Origin: Streptosporangiaceae bacterium
GTDB taxonomy: Bacteria; Actinomycetota; Actinomycetes; Streptosporangiales; Streptosporangiaceae
DNA length: 8,023 bases
Direction of reading: 5' to 3'
Assembly: GCA_030045175.1 (NCBI GenBank)
Contig: JASIBM010000190.1
Span: 1 to 8,023 of the forward strand
Both the position numbers and the translations under genes were made by a program. How positions within the stretch are numbered: position 1 is the first letter of the stretch; each line of letters starts with the position of its first letter. Shown one piece after another: positions 1-5,799 of the stretch. The notes below the pieces were generated by a model that had not been told where the DNA came from, did no database searches, and was given only the letters and a program-made list of their open reading frames with translations.

Positions 1-458
1 ACCTCGAGGCCGAGGAACCTGTGGATCCGGCCCATCCACTCGGCGTCGCGCTTGGCCAGGTAGTCGTTGACGGTGACGACGTGCACGCCCTTGCCGTCGA
101 GCGCGTTCAGGTAGGCCGCGAGCACTCCGGTGAGCGTCTTGCCCTCACCGGTCTTCATCTCGGCGATGTTGCCGAAGTGCAGCGCCGCGCCGCCCATGAG
201 CTGGACGTCGAAGTGCCGCTGCCCGAGCGTGCGCTTGGCCGCCTCGCGCACCGCGGCGAACGCCTCTGGCAGCAGGTCGTCCAGCGACTCGCCGGACTCC
301 CTTCGCTCCTTGAAATCGACGGTGAGCTCGCGCAGCTCGGCGTCGGTCAGCGCCTCGTAGTCACCCTCGATGGAGTTGACCTGCTCCACGATCCGGTGCA
401 GTTTGCGCAGGATCTTGCCCTCGCCAGCGCGCAGGACCTTATCGATGATTGCTGGCAC
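1..458 (-). CDS. secA: SecA preprotein translocase ATPase, N-terminal part (3' end outside window)
   Basis: This is the motor ATPase that pushes unfolded preproteins through the SecYEG channel at the inner face of the membrane. The 152 residues visible match the SecA N-terminus throughout: a start MPAIIDKVLRAGEGK, the segment LRKLHRIVEQVNSIE, the ESLDDLLPEAFAAVREAAKR stretch, QRHFDVQLMGGAALH, and the Walker A motif MKTGEGKT at residues 101-108, then VHVVTVNDYLAKRD. The start is a GTG at 456-458. A GAGGAG Shine-Dalgarno lies 11 bases upstream (470-475), and no in-frame alternative fits the family better. About the first sixth of the protein is visible; the rest lies left of base 1. With a normal GTG start and no disruption, this looks like the housekeeping copy, though a second secA elsewhere cannot be excluded. 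Confidence 0.96.
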   Translation of the reverse strand, partial: MPAIIDKVLRAGEGKILRKLHRIVEQVNSIEGDYEALTDAELRELTVDFKERRESGESLDDLLPEAFAAVREAAKRTLGQRHFDVQLMGGAALHFGNIAEMKTGEGKTLTGVLAAYLNALDGKGVHVVTVNDYLAKRDAEWMGRIHRFLGLE

Positions 459-861
459 GTCTTGTCGCGCTCCTCGCGGATCGGTTTGTCTGGACTGTTC
501 CGCTCGCCGCTGCACCAGGCCTCCTGCCCGATGGGCTCGGAGGCCGGCGCGACGAGCAGGCGGTCGGCCGGTGCTCAATCGCTGACAGCCATGGTAGGCG
601 AGATGACGGCTAATGCCGAGTCCAAGGAGCGACGGCGGGCACTGCCGGTCGCCGGGCCCGGCCCGTCAGCCGGGTTCCGCCCGCGTCACGGATGCCGATG
701 CGCATAACATGATCTGCGGCTAATGCCGGGCCGGATGCGGGCGGGCAAGCGCCGGTCGCCACAATGGTAGGGACGGCGGCCTGGCAGGCAGACCATGGCC
801 AGGTGGGCAGGCGACGGCCAGGCTGACAAGCAGCGACCAGGTAAGCAGGAGGAGCAGGGTC
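459..861. other. Divergent intergenic region between secA and the small membrane protein gene
   Basis: I see no convincing gene in these 403 bases. Open frames crossing it have no family resemblance and run antisense into neighbours. It must hold the secA promoter (leftward) and the promoter of the gene at 862 (rightward), but no clear -35/-10 pair stands out. TAACAT at 704-709 is a possible rightward -10 without a good -35. A 12-base sequence CGGCTAATGCCG (arms CGGC/GCCG around TAAT) occurs twice, at 607-618 and 717-728. The octamer ATGGTAGG also occurs twice, at about 590 and 764. These could be binding sites or chance. Confidence 0.5.
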
Positions 862-1221
862 ATGGCGAACCAAGCGGAGCCAGGCACCATGAGCGACGCC
901 GCGCCCGAGAGCGCGCACGCTGGCGTGGCCGCGCACGGTTCGCCCGAGGCGTACCTGACCAGTTACCAGGAAGCCGGCCAGCAGCCAGGCGGCGCCGTGA
1001 CGACGATCGCCGGCCACGCGGGGCCGTACCCGGCGTTCCACGGGCGCAAGGTCTCCTGGGTCGCGGTCGCCCTGGTGATGGCTGGGTTCCTGGTCGGCGG
1101 CCTCGCCATGATCTTCGGCACCGGCGGGCCGATCTGGTGGCTGTTCTGGACCGGTGTCGGCGTCGCGGTGCTCGGACTGCTCGTCGCGATCGCCACCAAC
1201 ATCTTCGAGGACTGGTATTAA
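862..1221 (+). CDS. Small two-helix membrane protein, resembling the actinobacterial HGxxPAAW (DUF6704-like) family
   Basis: The product is 119 residues. Its first ~58 residues are polar, Ala/Gly-rich and probably disordered. Residues 60-66 read HGRKVSW, followed by a first membrane helix (about 65-85, VSWVAVALVMAGFLVGG) and a second (about 91-112). The tail is short (NIFEDWY). An HG motif just ahead of a Trp and two hydrophobic helices recalls small actinobacterial proteins annotated as HGxxPAAW family. Here the spacing from HG to Trp is one residue shorter and the N-terminal extension is longer than I would expect. The start ATG has a strong AGGAGG Shine-Dalgarno (847-852) nine bases upstream. 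The function of the family is not known to me. The gene is convergent with the DUF4873 gene, with only 28 bases between stops; GTGC-CTGA-GCAC at 1230-1241 could form a weak hairpin there. Confidence 0.75.
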   Translation: MANQAEPGTMSDAAPESAHAGVAAHGSPEAYLTSYQEAGQQPGGAVTTIAGHAGPYPAFHGRKVSWVAVALVMAGFLVGGLAMIFGTGGPIWWLFWTGVGVAVLGLLVAIATNIFEDWY

Positions 1222-1249
1222 ACGCGGCAGTGCCTGAGCACCCCCGACG

Positions 1250-1546
1250 TCAGCCAGCGAGGTCCGAGCTGAACGGAGGCAGCCCGGTACCGGTCACCCG
1301 GTAGCGTCCAGCCGGATCGGGGTCGGCTACGTCGCACGCCGCCGCCCCCTCAGCCGTACGGAGCACCGCCTGGGCGCGGCCGCTTGTCATGGCCGCCAGC
1401 AGCCCCTCGTGCCTGGCCAGCCGCCCGTGCCAGTGGTAACGGCCGTCAATGGGCTCGAAGTAGCCGCGAAGCTCGGCGTGCACGGTGAAGGTGCTGTCGC
1501 CGAGCCTGAGCTCGGCCGGCCCGGCGTAGCCGTCGCCGTCAGGCAT
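1250..1546 (-). CDS. DUF4873 domain protein (stand-alone)
   Basis: The 98-residue product is essentially one domain: YAGPAELRLGD (7-17), a beta-rich segment, the signature GYFEPIDGRYHWHGRL (28-43), and the C-terminal motif DPAGRYRVTGTGLPPF (77-92). This pattern is what I know as DUF4873, a domain also found at the C-terminus of some actinobacterial flavin monooxygenases and as small separate proteins. No enzymatic role is established to my knowledge. The ATG at 1544-1546 lies inside the end of the TetR gene (8-base overlap), and no good Shine-Dalgarno precedes it. Translation is therefore probably coupled to the repressor gene. Lying with a TetR regulator and a diiron oxygenase, it may be an accessory or substrate-handling partner of the oxygenase; that is inference. 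Confidence 0.85.
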   Translation of the reverse strand: MPDGDGYAGPAELRLGDSTFTVHAELRGYFEPIDGRYHWHGRLARHEGLLAAMTSGRAQAVLRTAEGAAACDVADPDPAGRYRVTGTGLPPFSSDLAG

Positions 1547-2261
1547 GACCGGGCCGTATCGGCGGTAGCGGCCCGTCTGGGTTCAGCTCCACGCCGACGT
1601 CGCGCAGCACGCCAGACAGCGCGGCCCAGATCAGCCGGGTGACGTAATCCACCGCGTGCGCGCGGCTCATGGAGCGGCGCACCAGCCACCACTCGCCCGT
1701 GCTCTGCACCAGGCCGGTGATGCCGTAGGCCCAGGGCTCGGCACCGCCGCAGTCGAGGCCGAAAACCCGCAGGTAGTCACCGAGGATGGCGGTGAGCGTG
1801 GTCGCGATGTAATCCCTGTCGCGATGCACCGAGCTCGTGCCGCCGCCTGGCCAGCGGGCCAGCAGCCAGTACAGGTTCGGGTACTCGTCGATGACAGCGA
1901 AGTAGGCGCCGACAGCCTCGCGAATCCGCTCAAGCGGAGGACCCGCCGACCTGATCGCCGGGATCAGCCGGTCGAGCAGGAACCCCGAGCTCGCCTCACC
2001 CAGCGCCTCCACCAGGGCCGCCTTGTCGTCGAAGTACCGGTAAAGCACGGGCTTGGTCACGCCAGCCTGCGCGGCGACCGCGTCCATGGCCAGATCGGGC
2101 CCATCGCGCGACAGGACGCTCAGGGCGGCTAGCACGAACTCGTGGCGGCGCTGCTCCCGGTGCGCGGCCCACCGGCTCTTGCGCCCGTCACAGTCCGCGC
2201 TCGCATTTCTCCTGCGCGCGGGCTCGTCCCCGGCAGGTCCGCCCTTGACAGGTCCGCTCAC
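1539..2261 (-). CDS. TetR/AcrR-family transcriptional repressor
   Basis: The 240-residue protein has a TetR N-terminal DNA-binding domain at about residues 36-84: helix EFVLAALSVLSRDG, then MDAVAAQAGVTKPVLYRYFDDKAALVEAL with the recognition helix around 68-77. Before it is a polar Arg-rich tail of ~30 residues. The rest is the helical ligand-binding and dimer domain (WLLARWPGGG, ITGLVQSTGEWWL and so on). The ligand cannot be predicted. The start is GTG at 2259-2261. No in-frame ATG, GTG or TTG lies between it and the DNA-binding domain, and no Shine-Dalgarno precedes it, but a -10 element seven bases upstream suggests a leaderless message. It heads a two-gene unit with DUF4873 and is divergent from the diiron oxygenase. 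Autoregulation together with control of the oxygenase from the shared intergenic palindrome is the likely arrangement. Confidence 0.93.
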   Translation of the reverse strand: MSGPVKGGPAGDEPARRRNASADCDGRKSRWAAHREQRRHEFVLAALSVLSRDGPDLAMDAVAAQAGVTKPVLYRYFDDKAALVEALGEASSGFLLDRLIPAIRSAGPPLERIREAVGAYFAVIDEYPNLYWLLARWPGGGTSSVHRDRDYIATTLTAILGDYLRVFGLDCGGAEPWAYGITGLVQSTGEWWLVRRSMSRAHAVDYVTRLIWAALSGVLRDVGVELNPDGPLPPIRPGHA

Positions 2262-2296
2262 TCGAATAAGGATACCGATGGTAACTGTTACTTCAA
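2262..2296 (-). promoter_or_regulatory. Leftward promoter of the TetR-DUF4873 unit (leaderless)
   Basis: Read on the minus strand, TTGAAG (2296-2291) and TATCCT (2274-2269) are separated by 16 bases, a good sigma-70-like pair. The -10 ends seven bases before the GTG start at 2261, so transcription would begin at or next to the start codon. This agrees with the lack of a ribosome binding site. The pairing is read by eye; no start-site data support it. Confidence 0.5.
2281..2291. promoter_or_regulatory. Candidate TetR operator, palindrome GTAAC-T-GTTAC
   Basis: A perfect 11-base palindrome lies in the 81-base gap between the divergent TetR and oxygenase genes, in an AT-rich patch within GC-rich surroundings. 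It fills the spacer between the proposed -35 and -10 of the TetR promoter, where a bound repressor would block RNA polymerase. A looser partner, GTTATACCA at 2297-2305, lies just to the right. This is the typical place for a TetR operator controlling both directions. Confidence 0.5.
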
Positions 2297-2342
2297 GTTA
2301 TACCAACTCGCTAGCCCGGCGACAGATGCGAAGAGCGGGCCC

Positions 2343-3272
2343 ATGACACGCAGGACCGCGGCACGATCCGCCGCGCCAGAGCAGGCAACGGGCGCTGGCC
2401 GGGAGGCCGCGGCGGAACGGCTATTGCGCTCGACCGCGGCGCTCAGCTACGACCCGGAGATCGAGATCGACTGGTCGGCGCCATTTGATCAGGACAAGGG
2501 CTTCATCCTGACCCACCGGTGCTCGCTGTACGGGACGGCGCTGTGGGAGGGGCTGAGCCCGTCGCAGCGGCTCGAACTCGGCAAGCACGAGGCGGCGAGC
2601 GTGGCAAGCACAGGGATCTGGCTAGAGGCGATGCTCATGCGGCTGCTGGCCAAGCATGCCTATCACGGCGATCCGGTCAGCCGTCACACCCAGTACGCGC
2701 TCGCCGAGCTTGCCGATGAGTGCCGGCATACGATCATGTTCGCCCGCATGATCGAGAAGATGGGCACGCCCGTCTATGGTCCGCCCGCCCGGATCAGGGC
2801 GGCGGGCGATCTCATGCCGGCGCTGGCGCGCGGACCAGCGATGTGGGCCGCGATCTTGGTGGGCGAGGAGATAATCGACCGTCTCCAGCGCGAGCAGGTG
2901 GCCGATGAGTCGATCCAGCCGCTGATGCGAATGGTCAACAAGATCCACATCATCGAGGAGGCGCGGCACATCTCGTTTGCCCGCGCCGAACTGCCACGCA
3001 GCGTCGCTGCGACCGGTCGCGCGGAGATGGCCTATCAGCGGGCGGTACTGGCGAGATTCGCGCTGATCGTGTCGCGGAGCCTGATCAGCCCGCTCGTGTA
3101 CCGGTCGGTCGGCCTGGAGCCTAGCCAGGCCCGCGCGGCCGCCCTGGCCAATCCGCACCACCAGGAGACGATCAGGTTCGGCGGCGAGAAGCTGGTGGCT
3201 TTCCTGGGCGACCACGGTCTCATCGGCCGGCCGGGGATGCGCTGCTGGCGGCTGTCGTACCTGGTCAGTTAG
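2343..3272 (+). CDS. AurF-type non-haem diiron oxygenase
   Basis: The 309-residue protein belongs to the diiron oxygenase family typified by the N-oxygenase AurF (p-aminobenzoate) and CmlI. These use a two-iron centre and O2, typically to oxidise an aryl amine. The carboxylate and histidine ligands can be read: Glu95 (GIWLEAML), Glu126-x-x-His129 (ADECRHT), Glu175 (VGEEIID), then His202, Glu206 and His209 in HIIEEARH. The +4/+7 spacing of the last three equals that of AurF H223/E227/H230. The seventh ligand (extra His) that marks this family is thus present. The open frame extends upstream to 2142 but would run through the TetR gene; the ATG at 2343 is the family-like start, with only a weak AAGAG site ahead. 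The gene ends 4 bases inside the convergent regulator gene. Its substrate is unknown, and no reductase gene is nearby. Confidence 0.88.
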   Translation: MTRRTAARSAAPEQATGAGREAAAERLLRSTAALSYDPEIEIDWSAPFDQDKGFILTHRCSLYGTALWEGLSPSQRLELGKHEAASVASTGIWLEAMLMRLLAKHAYHGDPVSRHTQYALAELADECRHTIMFARMIEKMGTPVYGPPARIRAAGDLMPALARGPAMWAAILVGEEIIDRLQREQVADESIQPLMRMVNKIHIIEEARHISFARAELPRSVAATGRAEMAYQRAVLARFALIVSRSLISPLVYRSVGLEPSQARAAALANPHHQETIRFGGEKLVAFLGDHGLIGRPGMRCWRLSYLVS

Positions 3273-4462
3273 CCAGCGACCCGGGGAGCCGAGACGGCAA
3301 GAGCACCGCCGGCTGAGCGTTCGAGCAGCCGCTTGGCCCGCAGCACGAACTCGATGGTGAGCCGGGCGTCAGGATCGGCGAGCACACTGCCGAAGATCTG
3401 CCGCAGCTGCCGGTTCCGGTACCTGATCGTCTGCGGGTGCACGTCTAGGTGCGCGGCCATGTCGGTGGCGGTGCCCCCGGTGTTGATCAGCGCGTCGAGC
3501 GTCTCGATCACCTTGTCCCGCCGCTTCGGGCTGAGGTCGGCCAGCGGTGCCAGCAGGCTGGCCGCTGCCTGCTCGACCAGCGCGCGGTCGGCCAGCAGCA
3601 GCAGCGTCAGCAGGTGATCCGCGCACCGGATCAGCTTGGCGTCGCCGAGGATCCCTGCGGACCCCAGCTCAAGCGCCCTGCGCGCCCAGCGCTGCGAGTC
3701 CGCCGCCCCGGCCAGCAACACCGGCAGCCCGACCGCCGCCCGGCCCCCGGTCAGCGCGCGCTCAAGATCGCCGAGCCGGTCGGGATCCGGCTCACCGGGT
3801 ACCAGCAGCAGCGGCTCGCTGCCGGTGAACTCGGCGAGCACGTCATCGGCAGGCGACGCGGGATGGTATCGCGTTCCGGGCTCCGCGAGTACCACCGTGA
3901 TCCGTTCTGGCACCGTCCAGCGAGCCAGGCAGGCTACCTCCTCGATCGCCGTCGCCGGCGCCTGCGGCTGCTCCAAGATCATGCGCAACAACCGCCTGCG
4001 CCGGCGCTGGCGCACATCCGGCGTGCGCGACTGCGCCTCCCGGTAGGCCTGCACAGAAAGCCTGGCCAGCTCATCGGTGTACCCGAGGACCGCGTCGGCC
4101 AGCCACAAGATGGTCGGGGACGGCAGGCTGGCGCGCTCGCCGACCGCCATCACGCGCTGCCAGGCCACCCGGACCCCGATCCGGTAGGCCAGCTCCAGCG
4201 TGGCGATGCTCCGGCCCTCGCGGGCCTCGAACTCACCGAGCATTCTGCACACGGCGTCGCGCTTTTGCCTCGAGGCCATCGGGTCGGCCACCAGATCGAC
4301 GAACGTGGTGAGCGCGTGATGGACTCCAGTGCGCAGCGCCTCCCCGTAGGGCCCGTCCATCGGGCGCGCGTACTCGGGGATCTCATGGCGTATCGCCGCG
4401 ATGATCTCCTCGGCCAGGCTTGGCAGCTCCGGGCGCAGCACCGACGCGAGCCCCGGCGGCAT
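3269..4462 (-). CDS. PucR/CdaR-type transcriptional regulator with C-terminal helix-turn-helix
   Basis: The 397-residue protein has three parts. Residues about 14-145 form a helical domain (LPSLAEEIIAAIRHEIPEYAR, then a long helix around the conserved ATLELAYRIGVRVAW) like the RsbRD-type N-terminal domain common in actinobacterial PucR regulators. Residues about 185-290 resemble the degenerate GGDEF-like middle domain of CdaR proteins. Residues 316-381 are the PucR C-terminal HTH (IETLDALINTGGTATDMAA, then LDVHPQTIRYRNRQLRQIFG, then RLTIEFVLRAKRL). An Arg-rich stretch sits at 151-160. The frame is open to 4609, but I chose ATG 4460-4462: a GGGGAG Shine-Dalgarno (4472-4477) lies nine bases upstream and the extra N-terminus looks non-protein-like. 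It ends with TAA overlapping the oxygenase stop. It may regulate the oxygenase or itself; its signal is unknown. Confidence 0.9.
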   Translation of the reverse strand: MPPGLASVLRPELPSLAEEIIAAIRHEIPEYARPMDGPYGEALRTGVHHALTTFVDLVADPMASRQKRDAVCRMLGEFEAREGRSIATLELAYRIGVRVAWQRVMAVGERASLPSPTILWLADAVLGYTDELARLSVQAYREAQSRTPDVRQRRRRRLLRMILEQPQAPATAIEEVACLARWTVPERITVVLAEPGTRYHPASPADDVLAEFTGSEPLLLVPGEPDPDRLGDLERALTGGRAAVGLPVLLAGAADSQRWARRALELGSAGILGDAKLIRCADHLLTLLLLADRALVEQAAASLLAPLADLSPKRRDKVIETLDALINTGGTATDMAAHLDVHPQTIRYRNRQLRQIFGSVLADPDARLTIEFVLRAKRLLERSAGGALAVSAPRVAG

Positions 4463-4520
4463 CGAGGTGCGCTCCCCGGCCCTAGGCAACGTGAAGGGCC
4501 TGCGCACCTTGCGCACCTCG
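4463..4520 (-). promoter_or_regulatory. Inverted repeat in the leader of the PucR-type gene, enclosing its ribosome binding site
   Basis: CGAGGTGCGC (4463-4472) and GCGCACCTCG (4511-4520) are a perfect 10-base inverted repeat. In the minus-strand RNA the 3' arm ends directly at the AUG. An inner pair GGCCC/GGGCC (4496-4500 with 4478-4482) would extend the fold and place the GGGGA ribosome site in an internal loop. A second copy of the arm (tandem TGCGCACCT at 4501-4509 and 4510-4518) offers an alternative pairing. It could be a translational switch or a protein-binding site. Confidence 0.4.
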
Positions 4521-4781
4521 TAAACCGCAGGCAGAGCGTAAGCAGACGTACATATGTGCAAGGTAACCCGGCAACGCCGACGACGCAGCCACTTCGCGCG
4601 ATAGGTCACCGTAGCGGCTGCGCCAGCGCGCGCAGGACCGTGAGCGCCGATGTTTCGGCATGTCGCGCGGGGAACTCATCGTGATCATGAACGGGAGCGC
4701 GCTAGGACGCGTCGCTCCCTGGGCGCCACCGCGCCGGGCTCCAGGGACTGCCGGAGCAAATTTGTCATTCAAGTGAGCACC
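4521..4781. other. Intergenic stretch between the PucR-type gene and the secreted-protein promoter
   Basis: No gene is visible here. It should contain the leftward promoter of the PucR-type gene; TTGCAC with TACGCT downstream on the minus strand is one weak pair with a short spacer. ACATATGT (4550-4557) is a perfect palindrome in that area. Further right, GCCGA-TGTT-TCGGC (about 4647-4660) and a longer hairpin at 4693-4719 are possible structures. Confidence 0.4.
4693..4719. repeat. Inverted repeat GGGAGCG ... CGCTCCC
   Basis: Arms GGGAGCG (4693-4699) and CGCTCCC (4713-4719) are perfect. An inner CGC/GCG pair with one bulged T lengthens the stem to ten pairs around loop TAGGAC. It lies about 60 bases upstream of the promoter at 4782, between two divergent genes, so a terminator role is unlikely. 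A regulator site is possible but unproven. Confidence 0.35.
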
Positions 4782-4810
4782 TTGTTGGCGCTTTTCTGAG
4801 TACCTATGAT
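4782..4810 (+). promoter_or_regulatory. Rightward sigma-70-like promoter for the secreted-protein gene
   Basis: TTGTTG (4782-4787) and TATGAT (4805-4810) are separated by exactly 17 bases, close to the consensus of the main sigma factor. The -10 is followed by a markedly AT-rich run (about 4805-4836), rare in this GC-rich window. The start site would be near 4817, giving a leader of about 180 nt before the ATG at 4996. Confidence 0.6.
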
Positions 4811-4816
4811 AAATAA

Positions 4817-4995
4817 TTAAAAATTTCGCGATAATCTTGGCGAGAGTATGGCCCGGCCGATCTACTGACGAGTAACATGCCCCCGTGTCGGCCCGTAAGC
4901 ATTTAGGGCAAGCGCCTAGGGCGCCGCCAATCCCCGTCGCGTACACGTTCTGCCTGTGCGGCCTCGACGAAGGCCCACTCCGAAGGGGATAGAGT
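4817..4995 (+). promoter_or_regulatory. Long, probably structured 5' leader of the secreted-protein gene
   Basis: Within the leader I see three structures: hairpin GCGCC-TAG-GGCGC (4912-4924), hairpin GGCCT-CGACGA-AGGCC (4960-4975), and ATCCCC (4930-4935), which is exactly complementary to GGGGAT (4985-4990) at the ribosome binding site. Pairing of the last two would hide the Shine-Dalgarno. I recognise no known riboswitch class. Confidence 0.35.
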
Positions 4996-5658
4996 ATGTC
5001 AAATGGTAAGAAAATCGCGAGCATAGCATTCACCGGCGCCGCGGCGGCGACGACGCTCATGGCCGCAGGCCCGGCCTTCGCGGCGGCAAGCTGGCACGTC
5101 AAGAACGCGGGCACCGGCTACACCGGCACGGTCAAGGCCGCGCTCAAGACCGGGACGTCGGCGTCGCTCAAGGACCAGACCACGGGCGCCGTGCTCAAGT
5201 GCAAGAAGGCATTCGCGTCTGGCACCGTATCCAAGAGCAAGTCCGGGGCCACCTCGGCGACGCTGGGCAAGCTGAAGAAGTCGACCACGAAGTGGAGCAG
5301 CTGCACGGCGTCGACCTTCTTCCACTTCAAGGCCGAGCTCACCACGTCGGTGAACGTCGTGGCAAAGAGCTACGCGTCCGGCGTGACGACAGGCAAGATC
5401 TCCGGAAACAAGATCACCGGCGTGATCAGCGGCACCAACGGCAACACGTGCAAGGCCACCATCAGCGGCACGTCCGTCCCCATGAAGTACCTGAACACCG
5501 GACACTCGTTCTCCATCGACCCAGCCAAGACGGCAACGCTCAAGGTCAAGTCCGCGAACACGGCCTGCCTCGGCCGGATCGCCGCGGGCAACAGCACCTA
5601 CTTCCACGGCGTCTACCACGTCTCGACCCCGGCGTCCATGACCATCACCCACTCCTGA
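4996..5658 (+). CDS. Secreted, lysine-rich, four-cysteine protein of unknown function
   Basis: The 220-residue product begins with a Sec signal peptide: basic MSNGKK, a hydrophobic Ala-rich core (7-24), and an A-F-A cleavage site after residue 29. The mature part is rich in Thr, Ser, Gly and Lys with alternating patterns typical of beta-sheet. It holds four cysteines (69, 103, 152, 191), spaced so that C69-C103 and C152-C191 disulfides are plausible. The layout (a first Cys pair, a GVTTGKISG-type turn, NTCKATISG, Y-N, then ACLGRI...G...F.G.Y.VS.P near the end) resembles a family of ~200-residue exported proteins often multiplied in actinomycete genomes, with no known function. Composition is odd: 24 Lys, 1 Arg and only 3 acidic residues, so it is strongly cationic. 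Start ATG 4996 follows AAGGGGAT (4983-4990). Two hairpins close the gene. Confidence 0.85.
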   Translation: MSNGKKIASIAFTGAAAATTLMAAGPAFAAASWHVKNAGTGYTGTVKAALKTGTSASLKDQTTGAVLKCKKAFASGTVSKSKSGATSATLGKLKKSTTKWSSCTASTFFHFKAELTTSVNVVAKSYASGVTTGKISGNKITGVISGTNGNTCKATISGTSVPMKYLNTGHSFSIDPAKTATLKVKSANTACLGRIAAGNSTYFHGVYHVSTPASMTITHS

Positions 5659-5666
5659 CCCGCGCT

Positions 5667-5706
5667 GGCGGCGAGGTCCCTGGCCGTCGGCCGGGACCCC
5701 GCCGCC
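5667..5706 (+). terminator. Strong GC hairpin after the secreted-protein gene
   Basis: The left arm GGCGGCG-A-GGTCCC-T-GGCC (5667-5685) pairs with GGCC-GGGACC-C-CGCCGCC (5689-5706) around loop GTC, with one A/C mismatch and one bulged T. It begins nine bases after the stop codon. There is no T-run, as is common for actinobacterial terminators. Confidence 0.6.
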
Positions 5707-5725
5707 CCGGCGACCTGAGCACGCG

Positions 5726-5746
5726 AGCGCCGGCCTAGCTGGCGCT
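5726..5746 (+). terminator. Second hairpin in tandem
   Basis: AGCGCCGGC (5726-5734), loop CTA, GCTGGCGCT (5738-5746) form nine pairs with one G-U, followed by TT. It stands 19 bases after the first hairpin. Together they probably isolate the sulfotransferase gene from the gene before it. Only 53 bases remain before the next ATG, so it could instead be an attenuator in a shared transcript. Confidence 0.45.
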
Positions 5747-5799
5747 TACCGATGAGAGGGCACCCCCTGACCCGCCACCATCCACCGGAGGTAAAAGCG

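Noticed and set aside
21..707. Long plus-strand open frame over the start of secA
   Set aside because: It is antisense to a clear SecA reading frame; its protein has no family pattern and reflects GC-rich third positions.
610..1041. Minus-strand frame of 143 codons overlapping the small membrane protein gene
   Set aside because: Low-complexity Arg/Ala/Pro content, antisense to the better supported gene at 862, and no family resemblance.
1222..1249. Terminator between the convergent genes
   Set aside because: GTGC-CTGA-GCAC gives only a four-pair stem, too weak to call.
2142..2342. Upstream extension of the diiron oxygenase frame
   Set aside because: It would overlap the DNA-binding part of the TetR gene and the operator region; the protein resembles the family only from the ATG at 2343.
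3449..4684. Plus-strand frame of 411 codons antisense to the PucR-type gene
   Set aside because: The minus-strand protein has clear regulator domains; the plus-strand protein is Arg/Gln/Pro-rich without motifs.
4817..4995. Known riboswitch (for example a c-di-AMP ydaO type) ahead of the secreted-protein gene
   Set aside because: I could not find the conserved core sequences of that or any other class I know; only simple hairpins are visible.
4482..5114. Minus-strand frame of 210 codons across the intergenic region
   Set aside because: It runs through the proposed promoter, the AT-rich run and the antisense of a clear signal peptide, and its product has no recognisable domain.
5752..5799. 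Earlier in-frame ATG for the sulfotransferase
   Set aside because: No ribosome site precedes it, whereas GGAGG stands at the ideal distance from the ATG at 5800.
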